From assembly GCA_012719645.1 (NCBI GenBank), contig JAAXZX010000081.1, positions 1-41,174 on the forward strand: DNA of 41,174 bases. The letters run 5' to 3'. Numbering within the stretch: the first letter of the stretch is position 1; the number at the start of each line of letters is the position of its first letter. Under the pieces are notes generated by a model, which was given only the letters and a program-made list of their open reading frames with translations, searched no databases and was not told where the DNA came from. Source of the DNA: Clostridiaceae bacterium. Lineage in GTDB: Bacteria; Bacillota; Clostridia; DSM-8532. Made by a program: the position numbers and the translations under genes. Shown here piece after piece: positions 26,320-35,026 of the stretch.

Positions 26320-27450
26320 TCAGTGGTTTGCCCGGTTGCTGACGGCAAGCATTTTCCTGCGCTCGGCCAGGAGCAGGTCCACCATCCTGCCGTAGCTTTG
26401 TACGCCGTCAGGCTCGCCGTTAAGTTTCAGGTAGGTGTCGTTCATCTTGTTGGCCACCTTTTTGGCCGTCCCCTGGAACTGCTTCCAGTATTCCTGCAAA
26501 TTTTTCAGATCGTTATAGTAGCCGAGGCTGTATGTCTTCGCCAGATCGTAGTATTTGTCCGGGCTCACTGAATAAAGGGCGTTCATGGCATACTGCAGTG
26601 CCATGACCGAACCCGAGTACCTGAAATCGGCATCCGGATGGGACATACATGCCACCCACGCGATATAGTTGGCCTCGTCTTCGGGCGCGAAACCCCGCTG
26701 ATGGGCCATTTCATGCATGACAGTGGATGGGATTTCCATGTCCGGGATATCCACGTCTATGTTCGCCTCACCTGTCCATGGGCTGTAGAGGCCGATTATA
26801 TTGGTATGGGACATGATCCGTGAAAACAGGACCTTCTTTGGCTTTCCATACCTGCCCTGCAGGAACGGATATTCCCTTGCGGCTATATCAAAGCCTATCT
26901 GCGCCCTGCTGCGGACAGAATCAAATCCCCCTGAGACTTTCATTATACCGTTTTCGTCGGTTTCCACCTGTTCCCTGAGCCGGTTGGTATTATCAATCAG
27001 CCATTGGCACAGGTCATACAGTTCATTGACGCCTGAAGGCTTCACATCGAGCTCGGCCAGTTCCGATAACGGCTTTCTTTCATAATTCAGCTCCCAGAGC
27101 GCGGTGTTGAGAAACCAAAGGATGGAAACTGCCACGGCTATATTGGCCAGGAATGGCACGAACGGATATAGGCTCCTGTTTTTGATGCACCTGACTATGA
27201 GCCTTATTATGAAAACCGGGATAAGTATAACCAACGCTATTATGGCCAGTTCCCACAGCGACAGGGGAATTATGCCGGTCAGGCGGCTTACGGGCCCCAT
27301 TATGAACGGATAGATACCCTGGGAATACACGCTCTCCACAAATGAAGGGGACAGGCTGAAAAGCAGCCTGATAAGTATGCTGAGAGGAATCAGTGCAAGC
27401 CAGGCAAATCGCAGGCCTGGTCGTTTGTTTTTTTTCTTTTCCGGTGTCAT
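26320..27450 (-). CDS. DUF3810 family membrane protein with HExxH motif
   Basis: 376 residues. Three hydrophobic helices occupy the first 130 residues (WLALIPLSILIRLLFSL, LWELAIIALVILIPVFIIRLIV, FVPFLANIAVAVSILWFL). A soluble C-terminal domain contains HEMAHQRGF (H246, E247, H250), with a downstream EDEANYIAW that supplies a plausible third ligand, and IVSH/NIIGLYSPWTGEAN, all marks of DUF3810 proteins. The arrangement suggests a zinc metallopeptidase facing outward, but activity is unproven for the family. ATG at 27450 has GGAGG 6 bases upstream; earlier in-frame ATGs at 27477 and 27468 have none. Monocistronic, minus strand. Confidence 0.85.
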   Translation of the reverse strand: MTPEKKKNKRPGLRFAWLALIPLSILIRLLFSLSPSFVESVYSQGIYPFIMGPVSRLTGIIPLSLWELAIIALVILIPVFIIRLIVRCIKNRSLYPFVPFLANIAVAVSILWFLNTALWELNYERKPLSELAELDVKPSGVNELYDLCQWLIDNTNRLREQVETDENGIMKVSGGFDSVRSRAQIGFDIAAREYPFLQGRYGKPKKVLFSRIMSHTNIIGLYSPWTGEANIDVDIPDMEIPSTVMHEMAHQRGFAPEDEANYIAWVACMSHPDADFRYSGSVMALQYAMNALYSVSPDKYYDLAKTYSLGYYNDLKNLQEYWKQFQGTAKKVANKMNDTYLKLNGEPDGVQSYGRMVDLLLAERRKMLAVSNRANH

Positions 27451-27592
27451 TGGTCTCCTCCTGGGCATGCTTTGCATAGCGCTTCTTATTATACATCAAA
27501 TAATAAAATATAACAGACTGTAATTGATACGAATCGTATTTGCGCATATATTGGCAAACTCGGTGAAATTCACAAAAAATGCGGATCTCATA

Positions 27593-27621
27593 TGGATAAT
27601 CCCGGAAACATAAGGTATAAT
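27593..27621 (+). promoter_or_regulatory. Promoter of the small membrane protein gene
   Basis: TATAAT at 27616-27621 with a weak -35 TGGATA at 27593-27598, 17-base spacer. 36 bases upstream of the start codon. Confidence 0.6.
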
Positions 27622-27657
27622 GGGAAAAGCACAACATCTTTACAGGAGGGAAAAGCC

Positions 27658-28041
27658 GTGATTGAAAATGTAAGTGGAGAACTGAAAAAATACCTGGAAG
27701 GCAAGCCTGTTATATCTGTTCTGCTTTCATTCGGAGCGATCATTCTGTATGTAGCCTTAGGAATAATGCTTATCGGTACATTTACGTTTCTTGGCGGTTT
27801 TATCAGCACGCTTATTCAGTATGTCTTCTATCTTGGCATCATTCTCTGCCTGGCTAATGCTGACTTCCAGGCATTGCTGATCGGGCTTGGCGGGCGAACC
27901 TTAATAGCTCTCATTGCTTTGATCATGACCATCGCATCGGATCTAAGAGAATATCTCAACTGGTGGGATCCCATTTTTGCACTGCTGATTTTCGGATTCT
28001 TCACCTACCTGGCTTACAAAAAGGTTGCCAGGAAAGCCTGA
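27658..28041 (+). CDS. Small membrane protein, unknown
   Basis: 127 residues with three to four hydrophobic helices (VISVLLSFGAIILYVALGIMLIGTFTFLGGF, LIQYVFYLGIILCLANA, LIALIALIMTIA, IFALLIFGFFTYLAY) and short charged ends. Not recognised. GTG at 27658 has AGGAGGG 7 bases upstream; an in-frame ATG at 27592 would add 22 residues but lies upstream of the promoter's start site and has no ribosome site. It has its own promoter and terminator, hence a monocistron. Confidence 0.7.
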   Translation: MIENVSGELKKYLEGKPVISVLLSFGAIILYVALGIMLIGTFTFLGGFISTLIQYVFYLGIILCLANADFQALLIGLGGRTLIALIALIMTIASDLREYLNWWDPIFALLIFGFFTYLAYKKVARKA

Positions 28042-28079
28042 TCGGTACCATCAAACAAATTGAACAGCAGTGTTTTTAC

Positions 28080-28104
28080 GAGCCCATATGCCATGGGCTC
28101 TTTT
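28080..28104 (+). terminator. Intrinsic terminator of the small membrane protein gene
   Basis: GAGCCCAT (28080-28087), loop ATGCC, ATGGGCTC (28093-28100), then TTTT. Confidence 0.88.
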
Positions 28105-28214
28105 CATTTGCGGCGGATAAGTTCCATGCAAAAAGGCAGGTTGTCTTCCTGAATTAAAAGCTTAAAACTGACCATTCTAAATAAAGGCTTCACAAATATA
28201 TCGGGAGGTTACAG

Positions 28215-29045
28215 GTGGACAACTACGGTTACGCGGCGGGAAGGAGGAGAAGAACCAGGAAGGATTTCTGGCTCAAGATGCTGATGGCGGGTACGGTCAT
28301 GTATGTCGCCACGCTGAAGGTCCTGCAGTACACAGGGAATCCACACCTTGTCACTACGCTGGTTTTTGTGGGAAACTTCCTTGTTCCCGTATCATTCGTG
28401 TCGTTCTTTTATGAGCGGCGCGGCATATTCAGCGTAAGCATGACCGATACCGCGCTATGCTTTATATACGGGGGCATTCTCGGCACCATCACCGCAGCGC
28501 TGATAGAACCGTTTTTCATAACATCACTGACATTCAGTTCATCATTCATTGTTGGATTCATCGAGGAACTTGCCAAGATCATCGGCGTTGTAATAATAGC
28601 AAGGCGCAGAAGGTACAACTCCTACAAGGATGGGATCATCCTCGGGGCAGCCGCCGGTATGGGGTTTGCAGCCTTTGAAAGCACCGGTTACGCCTTTGCC
28701 GCCTTCCTGGAAAGCGGCGGAAGCCTGTCATACACGGTATTGATCACCTTGCTCAGGGGGATTACCGCGCCCGTGGGACATGGCACCTGGACGGCCATTT
28801 TCTCCGGGGTTCTCCTGAACGAGAGCGTCGGCGGAAGATTCCATGCAAACCAAAGGGTAATCTATGCATACCTTACGGTTTCAGTGCTCCATGGGCTCTG
28901 GAACGGAGTCCCGCAGGTAATCAACTATTTTGTTCCCTCGCCCAATGCGGATCTGATAGGCCTTGCCGTAATAGGCGCCATCGGGATCATCATCCTGTAC
29001 TGGCAATGGCGCAAGGCTGAAAAGGAGTTGATCCCGTTCACATGA
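28215..29045 (+). CDS. PrsW-family intramembrane metalloprotease
   Basis: 276 residues, seven to eight helices. The family's catalytic segments are all visible: FIEELAKIIGV (Glu-Glu), GAAAGMGFAAFESTGYAF, PVGHGTWTAIFSGVL (His) and VLHGLWNGV (His). PrsW in B. subtilis cuts the anti-sigma factor RsiW at site 1; other members cleave different targets, and no anti-sigma/sigma pair lies nearby, so the substrate is unknown. The start is GTG with GGGAGG 9 bases upstream. The C-terminus ends WRKAEKELIPFT. Followed directly by the repeat element at 29083. Confidence 0.88.
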   Translation: MDNYGYAAGRRRRTRKDFWLKMLMAGTVMYVATLKVLQYTGNPHLVTTLVFVGNFLVPVSFVSFFYERRGIFSVSMTDTALCFIYGGILGTITAALIEPFFITSLTFSSSFIVGFIEELAKIIGVVIIARRRRYNSYKDGIILGAAAGMGFAAFESTGYAFAAFLESGGSLSYTVLITLLRGITAPVGHGTWTAIFSGVLLNESVGGRFHANQRVIYAYLTVSVLHGLWNGVPQVINYFVPSPNADLIGLAVIGAIGIIILYWQWRKAEKELIPFT

Positions 29046-29082
29046 CGAATCATGCATTCGCTCATCGCTATGACATACTCAG

Positions 29083-29440
29083 ACTGTCATTGCGAGCGGA
29101 GCGAGGCAATCTCGGCAAAGCCTTCACGCAATGACACATTAGGATCCGCAAAGACTTTTATGGAGACGTGCTGTTCAGCCTCGACTGACTCCGCAGGAGC
29201 AGATGAAGTTGTATGCGAAATGCGAAGGTCGAGCGGGAAATAACAACCGGATGTTGTTTTTAGCCGGCAGTCGCACGGATGCGGCGTTGCCGGCGGCCCT
29301 GCGAGATCAAGCATGAGCATGTACAACTTCCTGCGACGAGGACTGAAGGAGAGCCTGAACAGCGCGGCTATAACACATAATAACTTTCGAAACGAAGGAG
29401 AGATTGCCGAGTTTCGCGTTGCTCCGTTCGCAATGACAGT
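29083..29440. mobile_element. Nested palindromic repeat element, MITE-like
   Basis: 358 bp with a perfect 13-bp terminal inverted repeat: ACTGTCATTGCGA (29083-29095) and TCGCAATGACAGT (29428-29440). The left end is itself a small hairpin unit (29085-29136), with TGTCATTGCG closing on CGCAATGACA. The core (29167-29366) folds into a further nested set of stems, described separately. No credible gene lies inside: minus-strand frames simply read the repeat. The terminal sequence resembles the widespread GTCATTGCGAGC...CAATCTC intergenic repeats seen in many bacterial genomes. No target duplication is obvious. Mobility by a transposase acting in trans is an inference. Confidence 0.75.
29167..29366. 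other. Highly structured core of the repeat element
   Basis: Stems from outside in: CGTGCTGTTCAG (29167-29178) / CTGAACAGCGCG (29355-29366, one GU); CCTCG (29179-29183) / CGAGG (29337-29341); CGCAG (29192-29196) / CTGCG (29331-29335); GAAGTTGTA (29205-29213) / TACAACTTC (29322-29330). Inside are two hairpins: AACAAC/GTTGTT (29242-29258) and GCCGGCA-CGCA/TGCG-TGCCGGC (29263-29294). All were found by eye in order without crossing, which argues for a folded RNA or cruciform DNA. Confidence 0.65.
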
Positions 29441-29467
29441 TTGGGCATATCCTTGCGGTTTTTTTGG

Positions 29468-29506
29468 TGTCATTGTGAGGAGCGAAACGACGAAGCAAAC
29501 TCAGAC
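29468..29506 (+). repeat. Third, diverged copy of the GTCATTG repeat
   Basis: GTGTCATTGTGAGGAGCGAAACGACGAAGCAA and so on, a degenerate direct-oriented relative of the end repeat at 29083, 27 bases to the right of the element. It lies 67 bases upstream of the metA promoter. Confidence 0.65.
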
Positions 29507-29572
29507 TCCGTTCTGCCAACTGTGCCGAAAGGTAAATTAAAAAAAACATAGTAATTTTATAGGAATTCGCTA

Positions 29573-29602
29573 TTGGCAATCCGAAATATGGCATGGTATA
29601 AT
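29573..29602 (+). promoter_or_regulatory. Promoter of metA
   Basis: TTGGCA at 29573-29578, 18-base spacer, TATAAT at 29597-29602 preceded by TGG. The leader is under 50 bases, too short for a SAM riboswitch. Confidence 0.78.
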
Positions 29603-29655
29603 CAAAACCACAGTAAATCTATAAGCTAAGTAAACAATAAGGAGCTGTGGATGAA

Positions 29656-30573
29656 GTGCCTATAAACATACCAGATAACCTGCCGGAATACGATATAATG
29701 ACCAATGAGAATATATTAGTCATGACCGAGGAGAGGGCGATCCACCAGGACATCCGTCCTTTGAGGATTGCCATCTTTAATATAATGCCCACAAAGATCG
29801 TTACCGAAACCCAGCTTTTAAGGCTTGTGGGCAATTCCCCGCTCCAGGTTGACATCGTCCTGCTGCATCCCCGCACATACACATCCAAACACACGCCGGA
29901 GAAGCATCTGACAACCTTCTACAAAACCTTCGACCAGGTCAGGGACGAAGCCTTTGACGGCCTGATCATTACAGGAGCTCCCGTGGAGCATATGGATTTC
30001 GAGGAAGTGGATTATTGGGATGAACTGAAGGAGATTATGAACTGGAGCAGGCACAAGGTGTTCTGTACCTTGTACATCTGCTGGGCTGCCCAGGCCGGTC
30101 TCTACCATTTCTACAATATACCCAAGTACCCGCTGGAAGAGAAGATGTTCGGCGTTTTCGAACACCGGGTATGCGTTAGAAACGTCAAGCTGCTGCGCGG
30201 ATTTGACGATGTATTCTATGCGCCACATTCAAGGCATTCGGAGATACGGAAGGAAGACGTGGAAAAGGTCCCGGACCTGGAAATACTGTCCGAATCCGAT
30301 GAAGCGGGAATATACATCGTAAGGTCCCGGGATGACAGGCAGATATTCGTTACGGGGCATTCCGAGTATGATCCCCTCACATTGAAAGCTGAATATGACA
30401 GGGATATCGCAAAGGGTATGAATATCAGGGTTCCGAAGAACTACTTTCCCGGCGATGACCCGTCAAAGCCGCCCATAGTGAGGTGGAGGGGGCACGCGAA
30501 CTTGCTGTTCTGCAACTGGCTGAACTATTATGTCTACCAGGAAACCCCATACGATCTCGGAGAACTGAAATAA
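29656..30573 (+). CDS. metA: Homoserine O-acetyltransferase (MetA type)
   Basis: 305 residues from GTG at 29656 ([10 protein letters not shown]). With this start the catalytic Cys is C142 (YICWAAQAG) and the specificity residue is E111 ([10 protein letters not shown]), exactly the canonical MetA numbering, which confirms the start over an in-frame GTG nine bases upstream. Known family rule: Glu at 111 directs use of acetyl-CoA, Gly directs succinyl-CoA, so this should be an acetyltransferase, consistent with metY downstream. The K47 region (IMPTK) and the HSRHSEIR and GHSEYD segments are intact. First gene of the sulfur block; ribosome site GGAG is 11 bases upstream. Confidence 0.95.
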   Translation: MPINIPDNLPEYDIMTNENILVMTEERAIHQDIRPLRIAIFNIMPTKIVTETQLLRLVGNSPLQVDIVLLHPRTYTSKHTPEKHLTTFYKTFDQVRDEAFDGLIITGAPVEHMDFEEVDYWDELKEIMNWSRHKVFCTLYICWAAQAGLYHFYNIPKYPLEEKMFGVFEHRVCVRNVKLLRGFDDVFYAPHSRHSEIRKEDVEKVPDLEILSESDEAGIYIVRSRDDRQIFVTGHSEYDPLTLKAEYDRDIAKGMNIRVPKNYFPGDDPSKPPIVRWRGHANLLFCNWLNYYVYQETPYDLGELK

Positions 30574-30610
30574 CGCTCCATACTAATATTATTGTGAGGA
30601 GATTGCATAA

Positions 30611-31342
30611 ATGCTGCATGAATTCTCCCGCGCTGAACTGCTGATTGGCAAGGAAGCCCTGGCCATCCTTAAGCGAAGCAAGGTTGCCGTTTTCGGCATT
30701 GGAGGCGTAGGCTCCTTCGCTGTCGAGGCCCTGGCAAGAGCCGGCATCGGAAACCTGGTGCTGGTGGACAGGGATGTGGTCAGCCTTACAAACATCAACC
30801 GCCAGTTGATCGCCACCTGGAAGACGCTTGGAAGGCCCAAGGTGGAAGTAATGAAGGAGCGAATCCTGGAGATCAACCCGGAGATTTCGGTAACCGTACA
30901 CCAGGCTTTTTATCTGCCCGATTCTACACCCGAACTGATCCAGGATGACTACGATTATATAGTGGACGCGGTGGACACGGTAACTGCCAAGATCGGCCTC
31001 GTTGTCCAGGCGAAAAAGATGGGGATCCCGATTATAAGCTCCATGGGGGCGGGCAATAAAATGGACCCGACACGTTTCAGGGTCGCGGACATCTACAGCA
31101 CTGCGGTGGACCCGCTTGCAAAGGTGATGAGAAGGGAACTGAGAAGCAGGGGAATAGATTCCCTGAAGGTCGTATATTCCACCGAGCCTCCCATGAAGCC
31201 CATGAAAAGTGAAGAAGACAGCCCGAAGAAGCAGGTGCCGGGGAGCATATCCTTTGTGCCGCCGGTAGCCGGACTGATTATAGCCGGGGAGGTAGTAAAG
31301 GATCTCATAGGCTATTCCGGAAAAGGAGCCGGGGCCGAATAA
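30611..31342 (+). CDS. tcdA: tRNA threonylcarbamoyladenosine dehydratase
   Basis: 243 residues, E1/ThiF/MoeB-type adenylating enzyme of the TcdA (CsdL/YgdL) subgroup. Converts t6A37 in tRNA to its cyclic form using ATP. Nucleotide-binding GIGGVGS is at 29-35, LVDRDVVSLTNINRQ at 50-65, and the family's DAVDTVTAK and SSMGAGNKMDPTRF segments are present, as is SISFVPPVAGLIIAGEVV near the C-terminus. The C-terminal Cys motifs of sulfur-carrier E1 enzymes are absent, which separates it from ThiF/MoeB. Lies 37 bases after metA and is probably co-transcribed; also close to mnmA, another tRNA modifier. Confidence 0.93.
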   Translation: MLHEFSRAELLIGKEALAILKRSKVAVFGIGGVGSFAVEALARAGIGNLVLVDRDVVSLTNINRQLIATWKTLGRPKVEVMKERILEINPEISVTVHQAFYLPDSTPELIQDDYDYIVDAVDTVTAKIGLVVQAKKMGIPIISSMGAGNKMDPTRFRVADIYSTAVDPLAKVMRRELRSRGIDSLKVVYSTEPPMKPMKSEEDSPKKQVPGSISFVPPVAGLIIAGEVVKDLIGYSGKGAGAE

Positions 31343-31348
31343 GGCAGG

Positions 31349-31377
31349 TTGACAAACCCGGCTGAGGGGTGTAGATT
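31349..31377 (+). promoter_or_regulatory. Promoter of metY
   Basis: TTGACA at 31349-31354, 17-base spacer, TAGATT at 31372-31377. Gives metY its own transcript with a leader of about 160 bases. Confidence 0.7.
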
Positions 31378-31452
31378 GGAATAAACATACAGGAGGACGG
31401 ACCAGACTGTTATGACCGGTCCCGAATCCGCAGGCTTCAGCATCGCATGCCC

Positions 31453-31485
31453 GACCTGTCCATGGAGTGGATGGGTCTGATTTTT
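31453..31485 (+). terminator. Terminator-like hairpin in the metY leader
   Basis: GACCTGTCCA (31453-31462), loop TGGAG, TGGATGGGTC (31468-31477): ten base pairs in RNA including two GU pairs, then TGATTTTT. An upstream GGACC/GGTCC hairpin (about 31399-31421) and CAGAC (31403-31407), able to pair with GTCTG (31475-31479), offer an alternative fold. Suggests attenuation; not a recognisable SAM riboswitch or T-box. Confidence 0.55.
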
Positions 31486-31491
31486 AATTAA

Positions 31492-32835
<1,344 letters not shown>

Positions 32836-32867
32836 TGGGCCTCATACGCGGAAAGGATGACACGGAA

Positions 32868-33962
32868 ATGTCCAAGGGAAAGGTGCTTGTGGGCATGAGC
32901 GGCGGGGTTGACAGCAGCACCGCGGCAGCCATTCTGAAAGACGAGGGCTATGAAGTCTACGGCGCTACCCTGAAATTATGGGATGAGCCGGAAGACGCGG
33001 AAACAAGCTCAAGGACCTGCTGCTCCCTGGCGGACGTGGAGGACGCCAGGGCTACTGCCTTCAGGATGGATATTCCCTTTTATGTGCTTAACATGAAGGA
33101 CCTCTTTGAAGAAAAAGTGGTCAGGTACTTTGTCGATTCGTATCTTAAGGGGGAAACGCCCAATCCCTGCATCGCGTGCAACCAGCATATCAAGTTTGAG
33201 GCCATGCTGGCAAAGGCCATGATGCTCGAAATGGACTATATCGCCACCGGGCACTACGCCAGGGTTGAGCGGGATGCAGGAACGGGGCGGTACCTTCTCA
33301 AAAAGGCCGTTGACCTTACAAAGGACCAGAGCTACGTTCTTTACATGCTGAGGCAGGATCAGCTGTCAAGGCTGCTTCTGCCCCTGGGCAGGCTAACCAA
33401 GAAACAGGTGAGGGAGATTGCCCGGGAAAAGGGTTTCATCAATTTCTCGAAGCCCGACAGCCAGGATATATGTTTTGTACGAAACGGCCATTATTCGGAT
33501 TTCATAAGGCAGTACACGAAAAGGGAGATCCCTGAGGGAACATTTGTGGATGAGTCCGGAAAGGTGCTGGGCAAAAGCAAGGGGATCTTTGAGTATACCA
33601 TAGGACAAAGGAAGGGGCTTGGGATTTCGGCAAAATCCCGGCTCTACGTGATCGATAAGGATGTGGGCAGCAACAGGATCGTGCTGGGACCCAGGGAAAA
33701 GACACTTGTAAAGCGCTTCTATGTCGGTGAAGTAAACTTTATTGCCCTTGACAGGCCCAGGGAGCTCATAAAGGTATGGGTAAAGACCCGTTATTCCCAG
33801 AAGGAAGCGGAAGCAACGCTGCATCCCCTAAAGGATGACCAGGTCATGATAGAATACACAGAGCCCCAGTCCTTTGTTTCGCCGGGGCAGTCGGCGGTTT
33901 TCTATGACGGGGATGTGGTCCTTGGCGGAGGCATCATCAGGCGCTTTGAAGCACATGATTGA
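32868..33962 (+). CDS. mnmA: tRNA-specific 2-thiouridylase
   Basis: 364 residues, standard length. Adds sulfur to U34 of tRNA-Lys, Glu and Gln. PP-loop SGGVDSS at 11-17; catalytic cysteines C101 (NPCIACN) and C202 (DSQDICFV), with an extra C104; the C-terminal domain EYTIGQRKGLGIS and beta barrel are complete. ATG at 32868 gives the normal N-terminus MSKGKVLVGMSGG and has a GGAAAGGA site about 10 bases upstream; in-frame ATGs at 32832 and 32835 overlapping the metY stop are less likely. Co-transcribed with metY and followed by cysK. Confidence 0.95.
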   Translation: MSKGKVLVGMSGGVDSSTAAAILKDEGYEVYGATLKLWDEPEDAETSSRTCCSLADVEDARATAFRMDIPFYVLNMKDLFEEKVVRYFVDSYLKGETPNPCIACNQHIKFEAMLAKAMMLEMDYIATGHYARVERDAGTGRYLLKKAVDLTKDQSYVLYMLRQDQLSRLLLPLGRLTKKQVREIAREKGFINFSKPDSQDICFVRNGHYSDFIRQYTKREIPEGTFVDESGKVLGKSKGIFEYTIGQRKGLGISAKSRLYVIDKDVGSNRIVLGPREKTLVKRFYVGEVNFIALDRPRELIKVWVKTRYSQKEAEATLHPLKDDQVMIEYTEPQSFVSPGQSAVFYDGDVVLGGGIIRRFEAHD

Positions 33963-33985
33963 CGAGCGGGCCGGGTATTATGGTG

Positions 33986-33991
33986 TATAAT
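33986..33991 (+). promoter_or_regulatory. -10 box before cysK
   Basis: TATAAT in the 47-base gap after mnmA; no good -35 hexamer at the right spacing. A GAGGTGAG ribosome site follows. Confidence 0.5.
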
Positions 33992-34009
33992 ACTCATTGA
34001 GGTGAGATT

Positions 34010-34939
34010 ATGGAAAATATTGCGATGAATCTGACTGAACTCATAGGAAACACGCCCATGCTGGAACTGTGGAACTACCGCATTGCCGAGGGGGCGGCGG
34101 CAAGGCTCATCGCCAAGCTGGAGTATTTCAACCCGGCAGGGAGCGTCAAGGACCGCATAGGTTATGCCATGATCCGCGACGCCGAGGAAAAAGGACTTAT
34201 AAACAAGGATACGGTTATCATAGAACCCACCAGCGGCAACACCGGGATAGCATTGGCCTTTGCCGCAGCGGCAAAGGGATATCGCCTGATCATTACCCTT
34301 CCCGAGAACTTCAGTATGGAAAGAAGGATGATGATGAAGGCGCTTGGGGCCGAACTGGTGCTCACCCCGGCCAGCGAGGGAATGAGGGGAGCAATAAAAA
34401 AGGCCAGGGAACTGGCGGCGGAGATCCCGAATTCCTACATTCCACAGCAGTTTGAAAACCCGGCAAACCCTGAAATCCACAGGAAAACCACCGCCGAGGA
34501 GATCTGGCGGGATACCGACGGAAAGGTTGACATATTTGTGGCAGGTGTAGGGACCGGAGGAACCCTTACTGGGGTAGGCGAAGTATTGAAGAGCAGGAAC
34601 AGGGATGTAAAGATTGTAGCAGTGGAGCCGGCCGACTCTCCCGTATTGTCGGGGGGCGCGGCAGGCCCGCACAGGATCCAGGGCATTGGGGCAGGCTTTG
34701 TTCCAAAGGTTCTCAATACCGCCATTATCGACGAAGTGATCCAGGTAAAGAATGACGATGCCTACCAGGCATCCAGGAAGCTGGCCAGGCTTGAAGGGCT
34801 TATGGTGGGAATCTCTTCGGGAGCCGCGGTCTATGCTGCGACTAATCTGGCAAAAAGGCCTGAGAACGTGGGAAAGAACATCGTGATCATCCTTCCCGAT
34901 ACGGGCGAGCGCTACCTGTCAGCGGGCCTGTACGAATAA
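34010..34939 (+). CDS. cysK: Cysteine synthase (O-acetylserine sulfhydrylase)
   Basis: 309 residues, fold type II PLP enzyme. Makes cysteine from O-acetylserine and sulfide. PLP Lys is K47 in [12 protein letters not shown]; substrate loop TSGNTGIA near 74; PLP-phosphate loop [18 protein letters not shown] and the ISSGAA segment are intact. ATG at 34010. Last gene of the sulfur block, transcribed toward the Y-family polymerase gene. cysE, which would supply O-acetylserine, is not in the window. Confidence 0.96.
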   Translation: MENIAMNLTELIGNTPMLELWNYRIAEGAAARLIAKLEYFNPAGSVKDRIGYAMIRDAEEKGLINKDTVIIEPTSGNTGIALAFAAAAKGYRLIITLPENFSMERRMMMKALGAELVLTPASEGMRGAIKKARELAAEIPNSYIPQQFENPANPEIHRKTTAEEIWRDTDGKVDIFVAGVGTGGTLTGVGEVLKSRNRDVKIVAVEPADSPVLSGGAAGPHRIQGIGAGFVPKVLNTAIIDEVIQVKNDDAYQASRKLARLEGLMVGISSGAAVYAATNLAKRPENVGKNIVIILPDTGERYLSAGLYE

Positions 34940-34961
34940 ATATATGCATGGCAATTATCAG

Positions 34962-35005
34962 CGGGACGGCCAGTGCTCCGGTAACCGGAAACACGGACCG
35001 TCCCG
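34962..35005. terminator. Hairpin between convergent cysK and dinB
   Basis: CGGGACGG (34962-34969) pairs with CCGTCCCG (34998-35005), with an inner TCCGG-TAA-CCGGA hairpin (34977-34989). The T-run is poor (GTTCTG), so termination strength is uncertain. Confidence 0.6.
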
Positions 35006-35026
35006 TTCTGCTTAAGTATCACCGCA

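Noticed and set aside
29087-29473. 128-residue minus-strand reading frame across the repeat element
   Set aside because: It only reads the inverted repeat and stems; there is no ribosome site and no family pattern, and its ends coincide with the repeat ends.
29603-29655. SAM riboswitch before metA
   Set aside because: The leader from the predicted start site is under 50 bases, too short for any known SAM aptamer of class I.
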